From assembly GCF_010747415.1 (NCBI RefSeq), contig NZ_JAAGNZ010000001.1:2666001-2730000 (forward strand): DNA of 64,000 bases, written 5' to 3'. Position 1 is the first letter of the stretch, and every line of letters begins with the position of its first letter. Shown here piece after piece: positions 52,342 to 60,508 of the stretch. The translations under genes and the position numbers were made by a program. The notes under the pieces are model-generated. The model was not told the origin of the DNA. It searched no databases and was given only the letters and a program-made list of their open reading frames with translations. The stretch is from Spirosoma agri (GTDB lineage Bacteria; Bacteroidota; Bacteroidia; Cytophagales; Spirosomataceae).

Positions 52342-54453
52342 ATGCCAAACCAACTAAGTAACGAAACCAGTCCCTACCTGCTCCAGCATGCCCACAATCC
52401 GGTCGACTGGTATCCGTGGGGAGAAGAAGCACTGAACCGGGCCGTAACGGAAAACAAACCGATTCTGGTGAGTATCGGCTATTCGGCCTGCCACTGGTGC
52501 CATGTGATGGAGCGCGAATCGTTCGAGAAAGACGAGGTCGCACGGGTGATGAACGAATCGTTTATCTGCATCAAAGTGGACCGGGAAGAACGCCCGGATG
52601 TTGATGCCATCTACATGGATGCCGTTCAGGCGATGGGGGTGCAGGGCGGCTGGCCGCTCAACGTGTTCCTGATGCCTGATGCGAAACCCTTCTACGGCGT
52701 TACCTATCTGCCGCAGAAAAACTGGGTGAACCTGTTGGGCAGCATTCGCGATGCCTACGTAGAGAATCGACCTGATCTGGAACAGTCGGCGGAGGGGTTC
52801 GCCCGTGAGCTAAACCTGACCGACGCCGATCGGTATGGGTTGACACAAACCGATCCCCTGTTTTCGCCGGAAACGCTCGACGTGCTCTATCGGAAAGTAG
52901 CCGTTAAAGCTGATGATGAAAAAGGGGGTATGCGTCGTGCGCCGAAATTCCCGATGCCCAGCATCTGGCGGTTTCTCCTACGCTATCATGACGCAACAAC
53001 CGCTAAGTCATCCGTATCAGTTGTCAATGAGGTAGCACTCGATCAGGTTAAACTGACCCTTGACCGGATGGCGCTTGGTGGTATCTATGATCAACTGGGG
53101 GGCGGTTTTGCCCGGTATTCGACCGATGCGGATTGGTTCGCCCCCCATTTCGAGAAGATGCTCTATGACAATGGGCAACTCATCACACTATATGCCGAAG
53201 CGTATAGCCTGACCAAAAGCCCCTTGTACCGGCATGTCGTGTACCAGACTATCGGGTTTGCGCAACGCGAGTTATTAAGCCCTGACGGTGGTTTTTACTC
53301 CGCACTCGATGCGGACAGCGAGGGCGTGGAGGGCAAATTTTACACGTTTAACACACCGGAACTACGGGAAATCCTGGGTGATGACTACGACTGGTTTGCC
53401 GAGCTATACAACCTGACCGATGAAGGAAACTGGGAAGAGGGCCACCATGGACATGGCCACGATGGAAATGGCCACCATGGATATGGGCGCAATATACTGC
53501 ACCGTACTGAATCGGATGAGTCTTTCGCCCAGCGCATGGGCTGGTCACTGGCTGATCTGAACGTTCGGCTGGATGCCACCCACGTCCGGCTGATGCGGGT
53601 GCGCGATGAGCGTATTCGTCCGGGACTGGACGATAAGATACTGTGTTCCTGGAATGGGCTGATGCTGAAAGGACTGGCTACGGCGTACCGGGTATTCGGT
53701 GAACCGGAGTTTCTGACGCTGGCGTTGCGACTGGCTTATTTCCTGCTCAAAAAAATGCGCGATAGCCGCAACGGACGACTCTGGCACACCTACAAGAACC
53801 GCGACGGCGGACCGAGCCGGGCGCGGCAGGCCGGTTTCCTGGACGATTACGCGGCTGTCATCGATGGGTTACTCGCGCTCTATCAGGCAACCTTCACCGA
53901 AAGCTGGCTGTCTGAAGCCGATCAGCTGACGAAATACGTGCTGGCTAACTTCGCCGACAGTGACCCATCCGCCGATGACTTGCTATTCTTCACCGACAAG
54001 AATGGGGAAGAGCTCATTGCCCGTCGCAAAGAATTGTTCGATAATGTGATTCCATCGTCAAATTCGATGATGGCCGAGAACTTATATACGTTGAGCTTAC
54101 TTCTGGATCGATCCGCCTACGCAGAACGGGCTGACCGGATGCTAGGACGGGTGCAACCACTGGTTCAGCAAAACGCTGATTACCTGACCAATTGGGCCGC
54201 CCTGTTTGCGCTCCGGGTGCGACCAACCGCCGAAATTGCGATCATTGGCCCGGAGGCTGAGCAATACCGCCGTGAACTGGATGCCGAATTTTATCCGAAT
54301 AAGGTTATCGTTGGCACAACCGGCAAAGGGGACTTACCTCTGTTGCAGCACCGGAGCACGATTGAGGGGAAGACCGCCGTGTACGTTTGCTATAATCGAG
54401 CCTGCCAATTGCCGGTTACGAGCGTAGCCGACGTGTGGACGTTGCTTCGGTAA
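52342..54453 (+). CDS. DUF255 thioredoxin-domain protein (YyaL/SSP411-like)
   Basis: A 703-aa cytoplasmic protein. The start [24 protein letters not shown] and [10 protein letters not shown] (Cys50, Cys53) are invariant for DUF255, a thioredoxin-like fold. An (alpha/alpha)6 barrel follows ([51 protein letters not shown]). Two oddities stand out. One is a 15-bp tandem repeat encoding [15 protein letters not shown] at residues 367-381. The other is an apparent five-residue addition RDGGP (487-491) between YKN and the FLDDYA region, from the same 15/16-mer that interrupts the transposon genes. Both keep the frame. The cellular role of DUF255 proteins is not settled. Confidence 0.93.
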   Translation: MPNQLSNETSPYLLQHAHNPVDWYPWGEEALNRAVTENKPILVSIGYSACHWCHVMERESFEKDEVARVMNESFICIKVDREERPDVDAIYMDAVQAMGVQGGWPLNVFLMPDAKPFYGVTYLPQKNWVNLLGSIRDAYVENRPDLEQSAEGFARELNLTDADRYGLTQTDPLFSPETLDVLYRKVAVKADDEKGGMRRAPKFPMPSIWRFLLRYHDATTAKSSVSVVNEVALDQVKLTLDRMALGGIYDQLGGGFARYSTDADWFAPHFEKMLYDNGQLITLYAEAYSLTKSPLYRHVVYQTIGFAQRELLSPDGGFYSALDADSEGVEGKFYTFNTPELREILGDDYDWFAELYNLTDEGNWEEGHHGHGHDGNGHHGYGRNILHRTESDESFAQRMGWSLADLNVRLDATHVRLMRVRDERIRPGLDDKILCSWNGLMLKGLATAYRVFGEPEFLTLALRLAYFLLKKMRDSRNGRLWHTYKNRDGGPSRARQAGFLDDYAAVIDGLLALYQATFTESWLSEADQLTKYVLANFADSDPSADDLLFFTDKNGEELIARRKELFDNVIPSSNSMMAENLYTLSLLLDRSAYAERADRMLGRVQPLVQQNADYLTNWAALFALRVRPTAEIAIIGPEAEQYRRELDAEFYPNKVIVGTTGKGDLPLLQHRSTIEGKTAVYVCYNRACQLPVTSVADVWTLLR
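53440..53484 (+). repeat. 15-bp tandem repeat, three units
   Basis: GGCCACCATGGACAT, GGCCACGATGGAAAT and GGCCACCATGGATAT follow without gaps, encoding a His/Gly-rich insert in the DUF255 protein. Confidence 0.9.
53799..53814. repeat. GC-rich 16-mer, CGGWCCG family, in frame in DUF255 gene
   Basis: CCGCGACGGCGGACCG, identical to 15318-15333. It contributes residues RDGGP where family members usually have about five fewer residues before the FLDDYA motif. Confidence 0.6.
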
Positions 54454-54458
54454 AAAGA

Positions 54459-54566
54459 GTGATTAGCGAACGAGTGATTGAGTGACAAAGTGATAACGAA
54501 GCCTAGTTATCGAATGGCTGAAATCACTCAAACGCTCTTTCGCTCAATCACTCGTTCGCTAATCAC
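54459..54566. repeat. Perfect 24-bp inverted repeat between convergent genes
   Basis: The 24 bases at 54459-54482 (starting GTGATTAGCGAACGAG) are the exact reverse complement of 54543-54566, with a 60-bp loop that itself has GTGAT/ATCAC-like units. It lies between the DUF255 gene and the convergent YjbQ gene and reaches the YjbQ stop codon. It could act as a bidirectional terminator or be a repeat element. Confidence 0.85.
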
Positions 54567-54981
54567 CCCAAGCTGTCAGGATAAGCGTTCGGCGACCGCC
54601 ATTGTTGCGGTGTTCACCAAGATAGATGCCCTGCCACGTTCCCAGATTCAGCCGCCCGTTCGTGATCGGGATGGTGACCGAGTGACCCAACATGGCCGCT
54701 TTCAGGTGAGCGGGCATATCATCGGAGCCTTCATAATCGTGCTGGTAATACGGCGCATTTTCGGGAACGGTCTTATTGAAAAAACGCTCGAAATCGCCCC
54801 GCACGGTTGGATCGGCATTTTCATTGATGGTCAGGCTGGCGGATGTGTGCTGGATGAACACCTGCAACAACCCAACCCGGATCTGTTGCAGGTCCGCAAA
54901 TTCCCGCTCAACGATGCGGGTAATCAGGTGAAAACCGCGCGGATAGGCGGGCAGGTGAATGGTTTGCTGAAAAGTAGGCAT
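54559..54981 (-). CDS. yjbQ: YjbQ-family protein (UPF0047)
   Basis: A 140-aa protein with the family signature GLLQVFIQHTSASLTINENADPTVRGDFE, then YQHDYEGSDDMPAHLKAAMLG, RLNLGTWQGIYLGEHR and a terminal RRTLILTAWG. These proteins form trimers with conserved His residues, and E. coli YjbQ has weak thiamine phosphate synthase activity; the physiological role is unsettled. It lies 30 bp upstream (5') of the ruvC stop on the same strand; RuvC is encoded first, so the two genes may be one transcript. Confidence 0.93.
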   Translation of the reverse strand: MPTFQQTIHLPAYPRGFHLITRIVEREFADLQQIRVGLLQVFIQHTSASLTINENADPTVRGDFERFFNKTVPENAPYYQHDYEGSDDMPAHLKAAMLGHSVTIPITNGRLNLGTWQGIYLGEHRNNGGRRTLILTAWGD

Positions 54982-55011
54982 ATGATTCTGAACGGAGAGT
55001 AGTCACTGACC

Positions 55012-55602
55012 TTACAGAATCCGGTCCGAATTCTCGCTGACAAAACCACCCCACGCGCCTTTTTTTGTCTTCTTCCCGGAAACCGACGGCAGCGCGTTTT
55101 CGTGAAAATGGTGGCAGACCGCAATGGCCAGTGCGTCGGTAGCGTCGAAGAATTTAGGGTCCAGATCCTCCCGGAGCAGGTGACCGACCATCTGCGAAAC
55201 CTGGTCTTTCGTTGCGTTTCCGTTGCCTGTCACCGACTGTTTGATGCGTCGGGGTGCGTACTCAACAATCGGGATATTGCGTGACAAAGCAGCCGCCATA
55301 ACGACGCCCTGTGCCCGGCCCAACTTCAGCATGGCCTGTACGTTTTTACCGAAAAACGGGTCTTCAATCGCCATCTCGTCGGGATGATACTCGTCGATCA
55401 GACGCAGGATGGTTTCGTAGAGTTTCTGTAGCTTTAGCTGGTAGGTGCTATATTGAGTTAACTTTACGACGCCGTATTGGATCATAGTCATCGTCCCCGC
55501 TTTCACTGAAATGATGCCATAACCGGCAATTTGGGTGCCCGGATCGACCCCCAAAATTATTTTTTCCGGGATAACAGCGGCTGGTTTGGGAGTAATTATC
55601 AT
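55012..55602 (-). CDS. ruvC: Holliday junction resolvase RuvC
   Basis: A 196-aa RuvC with the RNase-H-like catalytic acids: Asp20 in ILGVDPGTQIAGYGII, a Glu in MAIEDPFFGKN, and the Asp pair in FFDATDALAIAVCHH. YAPRRIKQSVTGNGNATKDQV is the DNA-binding loop. It resolves Holliday junctions with RuvAB. The C-terminal extension (GKKTKKGAWGGFVSENSDRIL) is longer than in E. coli. The start codon overlaps, on the opposite strand, with the start proposed for the UPF0104 gene. Confidence 0.96.
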   Translation of the reverse strand: MIITPKPAAVIPEKIILGVDPGTQIAGYGIISVKAGTMTMIQYGVVKLTQYSTYQLKLQKLYETILRLIDEYHPDEMAIEDPFFGKNVQAMLKLGRAQGVVMAAALSRNIPIVEYAPRRIKQSVTGNGNATKDQVSQMVGHLLREDLDPKFFDATDALAIAVCHHFHENALPSVSGKKTKKGAWGGFVSENSDRIL

Positions 55603-56611
55603 GAATGTGGCGTTGTGCTCTTTGCAAAGTAACGTGTTCTCATACGTTTTGTCGCTGAAACTAGCTAAAAAAATCGTCGTTTGGGGTAAAATCGTCGTCT
55701 TCGCCGGACTGGTGATCTATATCGGTTACGTCCTGCGACAGCAACGCTTCGACTGGACCGTCGTACAACGCCAGCTTCAAACCGTAGCCTATCCCGAACG
55801 ATGGGCTATGGCCCTCTTCCTGCTAACACCCGTCAACTGGGGATTTGAAGCACTCAAGTGGCAAATCCTGCTTCGACGTGTTGAAAACGTCACGTTCTGG
55901 GCGGCTTACAAAGGTGTGTTAGCCGGTGTCGCGCTGGGGTTTGCCTTGCCTGCTCAGTTGGGCGATACCGCCGGGCGGGTACTGTCGTTGCGTATGAACC
56001 GAGCGGGAGCCGTGGGTGCGTCGCTGGTGTCGGGCGGTATGCAGTTTTACGTAGCACTGGTATTCGGTGCTGTCGCATGGGGACATCACCTGATGGTAGC
56101 ACCGGATCGGGCAACGTCGGGCGGACAACTGCTACTGGTGATCTTGTCGCTGTTGTCCGGGTTGGGTGTTGTGTTCGGGTTGGTGCGCCGGCCAGTAATC
56201 GGTTGGCTGGAAAAGCGACCGGTCGCGGGTCGATTTGCGAAATACTGGACTGTAGCGGGGCAGTACGATAATCGAGAAATTGTTCTGGCGCTTGGTGCAG
56301 CTGCGACCCGCTATCTGGTTTTTTCAATTCAGTTTTATATGGCGTTACGGTTACTTGGCATAAACTTGCCAGTGCCCATATCTGCTTCGGGTATTGGTCT
56401 GGTCTTTCTGGCGAAAACGATTACCCCTGCGTTCAATCTGCTGAGTGATCTGGGCGTTCGGGAAGCCGCGTCGCTCTGGGTGTTTGCCCCGTTCGGCATA
56501 CCGGCACCGGTCCTGCTGACGGCTACGTTGACGCTATGGCTTGCCAATGTGTTAACCCCGGTTCTCGTTGGCCTGATCTGGGTCTGGAAACTAAAACTGA
56601 CTGCCGAATGA
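55601..56611 (+). CDS. UPF0104/lysylphosphatidylglycerol synthase TM-domain protein
   Basis: A 336-aa protein (ATG 55601) with 7-8 hydrophobic segments and the LPG_synthase_TM pattern. This includes WGFEALKWQILLRR, VLAGVALGFALPAQLGDTAGRVLSL, the conserved GD.AGR stretch, and FLAKTITPAFNLLSDLGVREAASLWVF. Such proteins act as flippases or accessory membrane parts in glycolipid or polysaccharide pathways. It is joined to the GT2 gene by an ATGA overlap. The ATG shares two bases with the ruvC start codon on the other strand; an internal GTG at 55634 is an alternative that would leave more room for a promoter. Confidence 0.85.
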   Translation: MNVALCSLQSNVFSYVLSLKLAKKIVVWGKIVVFAGLVIYIGYVLRQQRFDWTVVQRQLQTVAYPERWAMALFLLTPVNWGFEALKWQILLRRVENVTFWAAYKGVLAGVALGFALPAQLGDTAGRVLSLRMNRAGAVGASLVSGGMQFYVALVFGAVAWGHHLMVAPDRATSGGQLLLVILSLLSGLGVVFGLVRRPVIGWLEKRPVAGRFAKYWTVAGQYDNREIVLALGAAATRYLVFSIQFYMALRLLGINLPVPISASGIGLVFLAKTITPAFNLLSDLGVREAASLWVFAPFGIPAPVLLTATLTLWLANVLTPVLVGLIWVWKLKLTAE

Positions 56612-57729
56612 TTGGTTTCTTGCTGGCGGTTAGCCTGCTGTATGCGTTATTTACCATTACGCTCTGGATCACCTGGCTGCGAATGCCTTCATTTACGCCT
56701 ACCAGCAACCTGACCAGTGGCCCACGCCTGACGGTCATCATTCCCGTTCGTAACGAAGCCGCCAACATCGGTCTCCTGCTGGATGATTTAAGTCAGCAAA
56801 CGTATGCCAATTTTGAGGTAATCGTGGCCGATGATTCCTCAACCGATCAGACATTAGCGATCGTTCAGGATTACGCGCGTCAGGCTACGTTTTTGCTGCG
56901 TCCGCTGGCCCTGGCCAATGAACGCACGGCGTCGCCTAAAAAGCGGGCCATTACCCAGAGCATTGCCGTTGCGCAGGGGACATTGATCATCACGACCGAT
57001 GGCGATTGCCGCGTTGGCCCGGACTGGCTGGCAAGTTTTGCTTCATTCTATCAGAAAACGGGTTTTAATGTACTATCGGGACCGGTGACGTTTACAACCA
57101 ATCAGGCTCTTACGGACTCCTTACAGACGGTAGAGTTTGCCAGTCTGATCGGGTCCGGTGCCTGCACGATGGCGCTCGGACGTCCAACGATGTGCAACGG
57201 GGCTAATCTGTGTTACGAGAAAGCGGCTTTTGTCGAAGTAGGCGGCTTTGCGGGTGTGGATCAGCTGGCGTCAGGTGACGACGAATTTCTGATGCACAAA
57301 ATTGCGGCCCGCTACCCGGCTGGCATCGGATTTCTGAAAAGTGCGGAGGCCATTGTTACCACGCAGCCGCATCGGACATGGTCTGCTTTTTACAACCAGC
57401 GGAAACGTTGGGCCAGCAAATGGCGTATGTATCAGAACTGGGGACCAACTGTATTGGCGGTGTTCGTTTTTCTGAGCAATGCGGCTCCGGTACTGGCTGT
57501 TCTGGGCTGGTTGCTCGGATTTTTAAACGGAAATGCTACACTAATCGTTGTTGCGCTGAAGGTTGTGCCCGAGTTTTTGTTTTTACGACAGGTTCTTGTT
57601 TTTTTACAAAAAAAATCGTCAGTGGCCACGATTCCACTGACGCAGTTGATTTACCCATTCTACGTCGTATTCTTCGGGCTGGTGGCCCAGGGAAAAGGAT
57701 ACCACTGGAAGGGGCGAAAGCTTAGCTAA
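56608..57729 (+). CDS. Glycosyltransferase family 2 (membrane-anchored)
   Basis: From ATG 56608 about 373 aa. An N-terminal TM helix (FLLAVSLLYALFTITLWITWL) is followed by a GT2 domain: LTVIIPVRNEAANIGLLLDD, VIVADDSSTDQT, LIITTDGDCRVGPDW, GDDEFLMHKI, and QxxRW-like QRKRWASKW. Two to three C-terminal TM segments follow. QRKRW is the processive-GT-like motif, but the length suits a lipid or sugar-adding transferase. It shares an operon with the UPF0104 gene upstream. Confidence 0.9.
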   Translation: MIGFLLAVSLLYALFTITLWITWLRMPSFTPTSNLTSGPRLTVIIPVRNEAANIGLLLDDLSQQTYANFEVIVADDSSTDQTLAIVQDYARQATFLLRPLALANERTASPKKRAITQSIAVAQGTLIITTDGDCRVGPDWLASFASFYQKTGFNVLSGPVTFTTNQALTDSLQTVEFASLIGSGACTMALGRPTMCNGANLCYEKAAFVEVGGFAGVDQLASGDDEFLMHKIAARYPAGIGFLKSAEAIVTTQPHRTWSAFYNQRKRWASKWRMYQNWGPTVLAVFVFLSNAAPVLAVLGWLLGFLNGNATLIVVALKVVPEFLFLRQVLVFLQKKSSVATIPLTQLIYPFYVVFFGLVAQGKGYHWKGRKLS

Positions 57730-57798
57730 CAGGCAGTACGCACTACAAATGGGGTGCCCCAAGCGGTGTATACTAGTTGCCATAAACGATAAACTGCT

Positions 57799-58446
57799 TT
57801 GTCATTGTTTCTGCACAAATCAAATTTTCTGTTCCGGACGGTTTACCCCGAATTCTGGTGGAAGGTCGAGGATAGGGTCGAACCGACGATTTATCTTACG
57901 TTCGACGATGGTCCTATTCCGCAAGTGACGGAGTTTGTGCTGGACCAACTGGACAAATATGCAGCGCAGGCAACGTTTTTCTGCATTGGTGATAACGTCC
58001 GGAAGCATCGGGATATGTTATATAAAGTACTCGAAGCCGGGCATATGGTCGGTAATCATACGTTCAATCACCTCAACGGTTGGAAAACGGACGATACCGT
58101 CTATCTGGAAAATATCCAAAAATGCCAGCAGGAGTTAGGTGTCGAAACGTCGCTTTTCCGGCCCCCGTATGGTCGGATCAAGAAGGCACAGGCTGCTGAG
58201 GTGATGGAACATTATTCTGTGGTGATGTGGGATGTGCTGACCGGGGATTTTGACCGGCGGCTACACCCGGATGTGTGCCTGCGCAAAACCATTCAGTATA
58301 CCGAACCCGGCTCTATCGTTGTTTTCCACGATAGTCTGAAAGCATGGCCGACGATGCGCTATGTGTTGCCCCGGATGCTGGCTCATTTTGCCGAGCGAGG
58401 GTACTCATTCCGTGCGGTTCCGCAACCTGTTTATGCCGGATACTAA
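57799..58446 (+). CDS. Polysaccharide deacetylase (NodB fold), non-ATG start
   Basis: A 215-aa NodB-type enzyme. TIYLTFDDGPIP holds the catalytic base and metal Asp, MVGNHTFNHLNGW the His-x3-His metal pair, and LFRPPYGRIKKAQAAEV and MWDVLTGDFDRR the later motifs. It removes an acetyl group from an N-acetylated sugar. No ATG is available before the conserved core; translation must start at a TTG (57799 or 57805). There is no clear signal peptide, so it may act at the cytoplasmic membrane face. It overlaps the next GT2 gene by 14 nt. Confidence 0.9.
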   Translation: MSLFLHKSNFLFRTVYPEFWWKVEDRVEPTIYLTFDDGPIPQVTEFVLDQLDKYAAQATFFCIGDNVRKHRDMLYKVLEAGHMVGNHTFNHLNGWKTDDTVYLENIQKCQQELGVETSLFRPPYGRIKKAQAAEVMEHYSVVMWDVLTGDFDRRLHPDVCLRKTIQYTEPGSIVVFHDSLKAWPTMRYVLPRMLAHFAERGYSFRAVPQPVYAGY

Positions 58447-59452
58447 CCACGGGGAACGCAGCATCAATCCATCGGTAAGTATCCTGATTGCAGCCCGTAA
58501 CGAAGAAACAACGATTCTGCGTTGTCTGGAAGCCATTGCTCAACTCGACTTTCCGATTGATGACCTGGACGTACTCATCGGTAATGATCAATCCACGGAT
58601 CAGACCGGGCCGATCGTAGCCGCTTTCATTGCGGATAAACCTCAGTTCCGGCTCGTGCCTTGCAACGAGTCGATAAACGAACTGCGGGGCAAAGCGAATG
58701 TGCTGGCTCAACTGGCCGCTCAAGCAACGGGCGACTTTTTCTTTTTTACGGATGCCGATACGGAAGTCCCTCATGAATGGGTACTGGAAATGCGTCGGCA
58801 CTTGACGCCAGCGGTTGGTATTGTTTCCGGCATCACTCTCCCCGAAGGTCCTGCAATATTTCACAAACTTCAGGTCATCGACTGGCTTTATAACCTGACC
58901 CTGACCTATCTGGTGAGTAGTGCCGGGGTTCCGGTTACGGCAATGGGCAACAACATGGCAGTGAGCCGGAGCGCGTATGAATCCGTTGGCGGTTATGACG
59001 AACTGCCCTTTTCGGTCGTGGAAGATTACACGCTGTTCAAGGCCGTCGTACGCCAGGGTTTCGGTTTTCGAACCGTGGTGACTCCGCAGACCCTGGCGCG
59101 GACGAAAGCCGTCGATACGCTTCCGCAATTTTTACAGCAGCGCAAACGCTGGATGCGGGGAGCCGTTCAGTTGCCGGTCTGGATGGTTATTTCGCTGTAT
59201 GTCCAGTATCTCGCTTTGCCGCTGTTGCTGTTGATCGGCTGGTTCAGTCCGGCACTGGCTATTGGGTTATACGTGGCAAAACTGTTTATCCAGACCTTTG
59301 TCATTTCGTTTGGAATAAACCGGTTGCGGCAAACCAAGTTATGGCCGTACGCGTTGCTATTTGATGCGTATCTGCTGATCATCGGCCCACTGTCGGTCTT
59401 ATTTTACTGGCTACCTACGCCAATCAGCTGGAAAGGAAGAACCTATAACTAG
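58433..59452 (+). CDS. Glycosyltransferase family 2 (membrane-anchored)
   Basis: From ATG 58433 about 339 aa: PSVSILIAARNEETTILRCL, VLIGNDQSTDQTGPI, FFFTDADTEVPHEW, MGNNMAVSRSAYESVGGYDELPFSVVEDY, and QQRKRWMRGAVQLP, followed by C-terminal TM helices (LPLLLLIGWFSPALAIGLYVAKL). It is a paralogue of the GT2 at 56608 with the same layout. It ends the UPF0104-GT2-deacetylase-GT2 operon. The longer frame from 58361 overlaps the deacetylase and is unneeded. Confidence 0.9.
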   Translation: MPDTNHGERSINPSVSILIAARNEETTILRCLEAIAQLDFPIDDLDVLIGNDQSTDQTGPIVAAFIADKPQFRLVPCNESINELRGKANVLAQLAAQATGDFFFFTDADTEVPHEWVLEMRRHLTPAVGIVSGITLPEGPAIFHKLQVIDWLYNLTLTYLVSSAGVPVTAMGNNMAVSRSAYESVGGYDELPFSVVEDYTLFKAVVRQGFGFRTVVTPQTLARTKAVDTLPQFLQQRKRWMRGAVQLPVWMVISLYVQYLALPLLLLIGWFSPALAIGLYVAKLFIQTFVISFGINRLRQTKLWPYALLFDAYLLIIGPLSVLFYWLPTPISWKGRTYN

Positions 59453-59490
59453 CCATTTCTATAGTTAAGCGTAGCCTAAAGACGTACCAC

Positions 59491-59536
59491 GGGTTTTAAC
59501 CCGGTTGTGCATTAGTTGAGGAGCGGGTTAAAACCC
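59491..59536. repeat. Hairpin of two palindromic arms
   Basis: GGGTTTTAACCCG (59491-59503) pairs with CGGGTTAAAACCC (59524-59536) over a 20-nt loop, 39 bp after the GT2 stop. Probably the operon terminator, though without a T-run. Confidence 0.6.
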
Positions 59537-59604
59537 ATGACATGAGTACCTGCCGCCACTTTATAAATTGATTCGGCTGAACAACAGCCTATTGCCCGAA
59601 AAAG

Positions 59605-60426
59605 ATGATACTCATTGACACACACGCGCACATTTACGATACCCAGTTTGACGAAGAACCCGGTCAGGGCGGGCGCGATGCGATGCTGGCGCGGGCCGAA
59701 TCCGCGCAGATCAGCCAGATCTGGATGCCCAACTGCGCCCGCGAAACCGTTCCCGGTATGATGGCGCTTTCCGAACAATACCCGGATCGATGCCTGCCTA
59801 TGATGGGCCTGCATCCGGCGTATGTCAACGACACCGTTGACGATGAACTGGCCGCTGTTGAAGACCACCTGAACCGAAACGCGTACATGGCCGTGGGCGA
59901 AATCGGACTGGATTTTTACTGGGATATGACCTTTGTGGACCAGCAGTTCGCTGCCTTCGACACGCAACTCCGTTGGGCAGCCGCCCAAAACCTGCCTGTC
60001 TCCATGCATACCCGGTCCGGCCATGATCGCAATGCATTCATGGAAGCCGCCGATGTGATTGAGCGACTGGCGCTGCCCGGACTAACCGGAATTTTCCATT
60101 GTTTCGTCGGCACCCTCGATGAAGCGAACCGCGCTATCGAGATGGGTTTCAAACTTGGTATCGGGGGCGTTAGTACCTTCAAGAATGGTGGTCTGGACAA
60201 AGTGTTGCCGCACGTCGGTCTAGAGCATCTGGTGCTGGAAACGGACGCCCCTTATCTGGCACCCGTACCGTATCGGGGCAAGCGCAATGAGCCAGCCTAC
60301 ATCAAACTCATTGCGCAGCGCGTGGCTGACCTGAAACAGATCAACATCGACGATGTGGCCCGACATACCACGTCGAATGCGTTATCACTGCTGCCCGCTC
60401 TGTACGCGAATCTGCTGCCACAATAA
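59605..60426 (+). CDS. tatD: TatD-family metal-dependent hydrolase
   Basis: A 273-aa TIM-barrel hydrolase. The metal site is MILIDTHAHIYD (HxH); VGEIGLDFYWD gives the Glu, LPVSMHTRSGHDR and IFHCFVGTLDEA the later His residues, and LVLETDAPYLAPVPYRGKRNEP the final Asp. TatD proteins are 3'-5' DNases/RNases involved in DNA repair and turnover. The gene starts 152 bp after the GT2 operon and its tail precedes the asparaginase gene by 82 bp. Confidence 0.94.
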   Translation: MILIDTHAHIYDTQFDEEPGQGGRDAMLARAESAQISQIWMPNCARETVPGMMALSEQYPDRCLPMMGLHPAYVNDTVDDELAAVEDHLNRNAYMAVGEIGLDFYWDMTFVDQQFAAFDTQLRWAAAQNLPVSMHTRSGHDRNAFMEAADVIERLALPGLTGIFHCFVGTLDEANRAIEMGFKLGIGGVSTFKNGGLDKVLPHVGLEHLVLETDAPYLAPVPYRGKRNEPAYIKLIAQRVADLKQINIDDVARHTTSNALSLLPALYANLLPQ

Positions 60427-60508
60427 GGGTTGCTATGTAAGCCCGAAGTTCAGTTGTCAGTTGAAATTTACCTTGTCGTTAGTCAACATACCTCATCATT
60501 TTTACCGA

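Noticed and set aside
55970-55982. ACCGCCGGGCGG in the UPF0104 gene, matching part of the micro-insertion at 13960
   Set aside because: It encodes the conserved GD.AGR motif of the family, so it is ordinary coding sequence and not an insertion.
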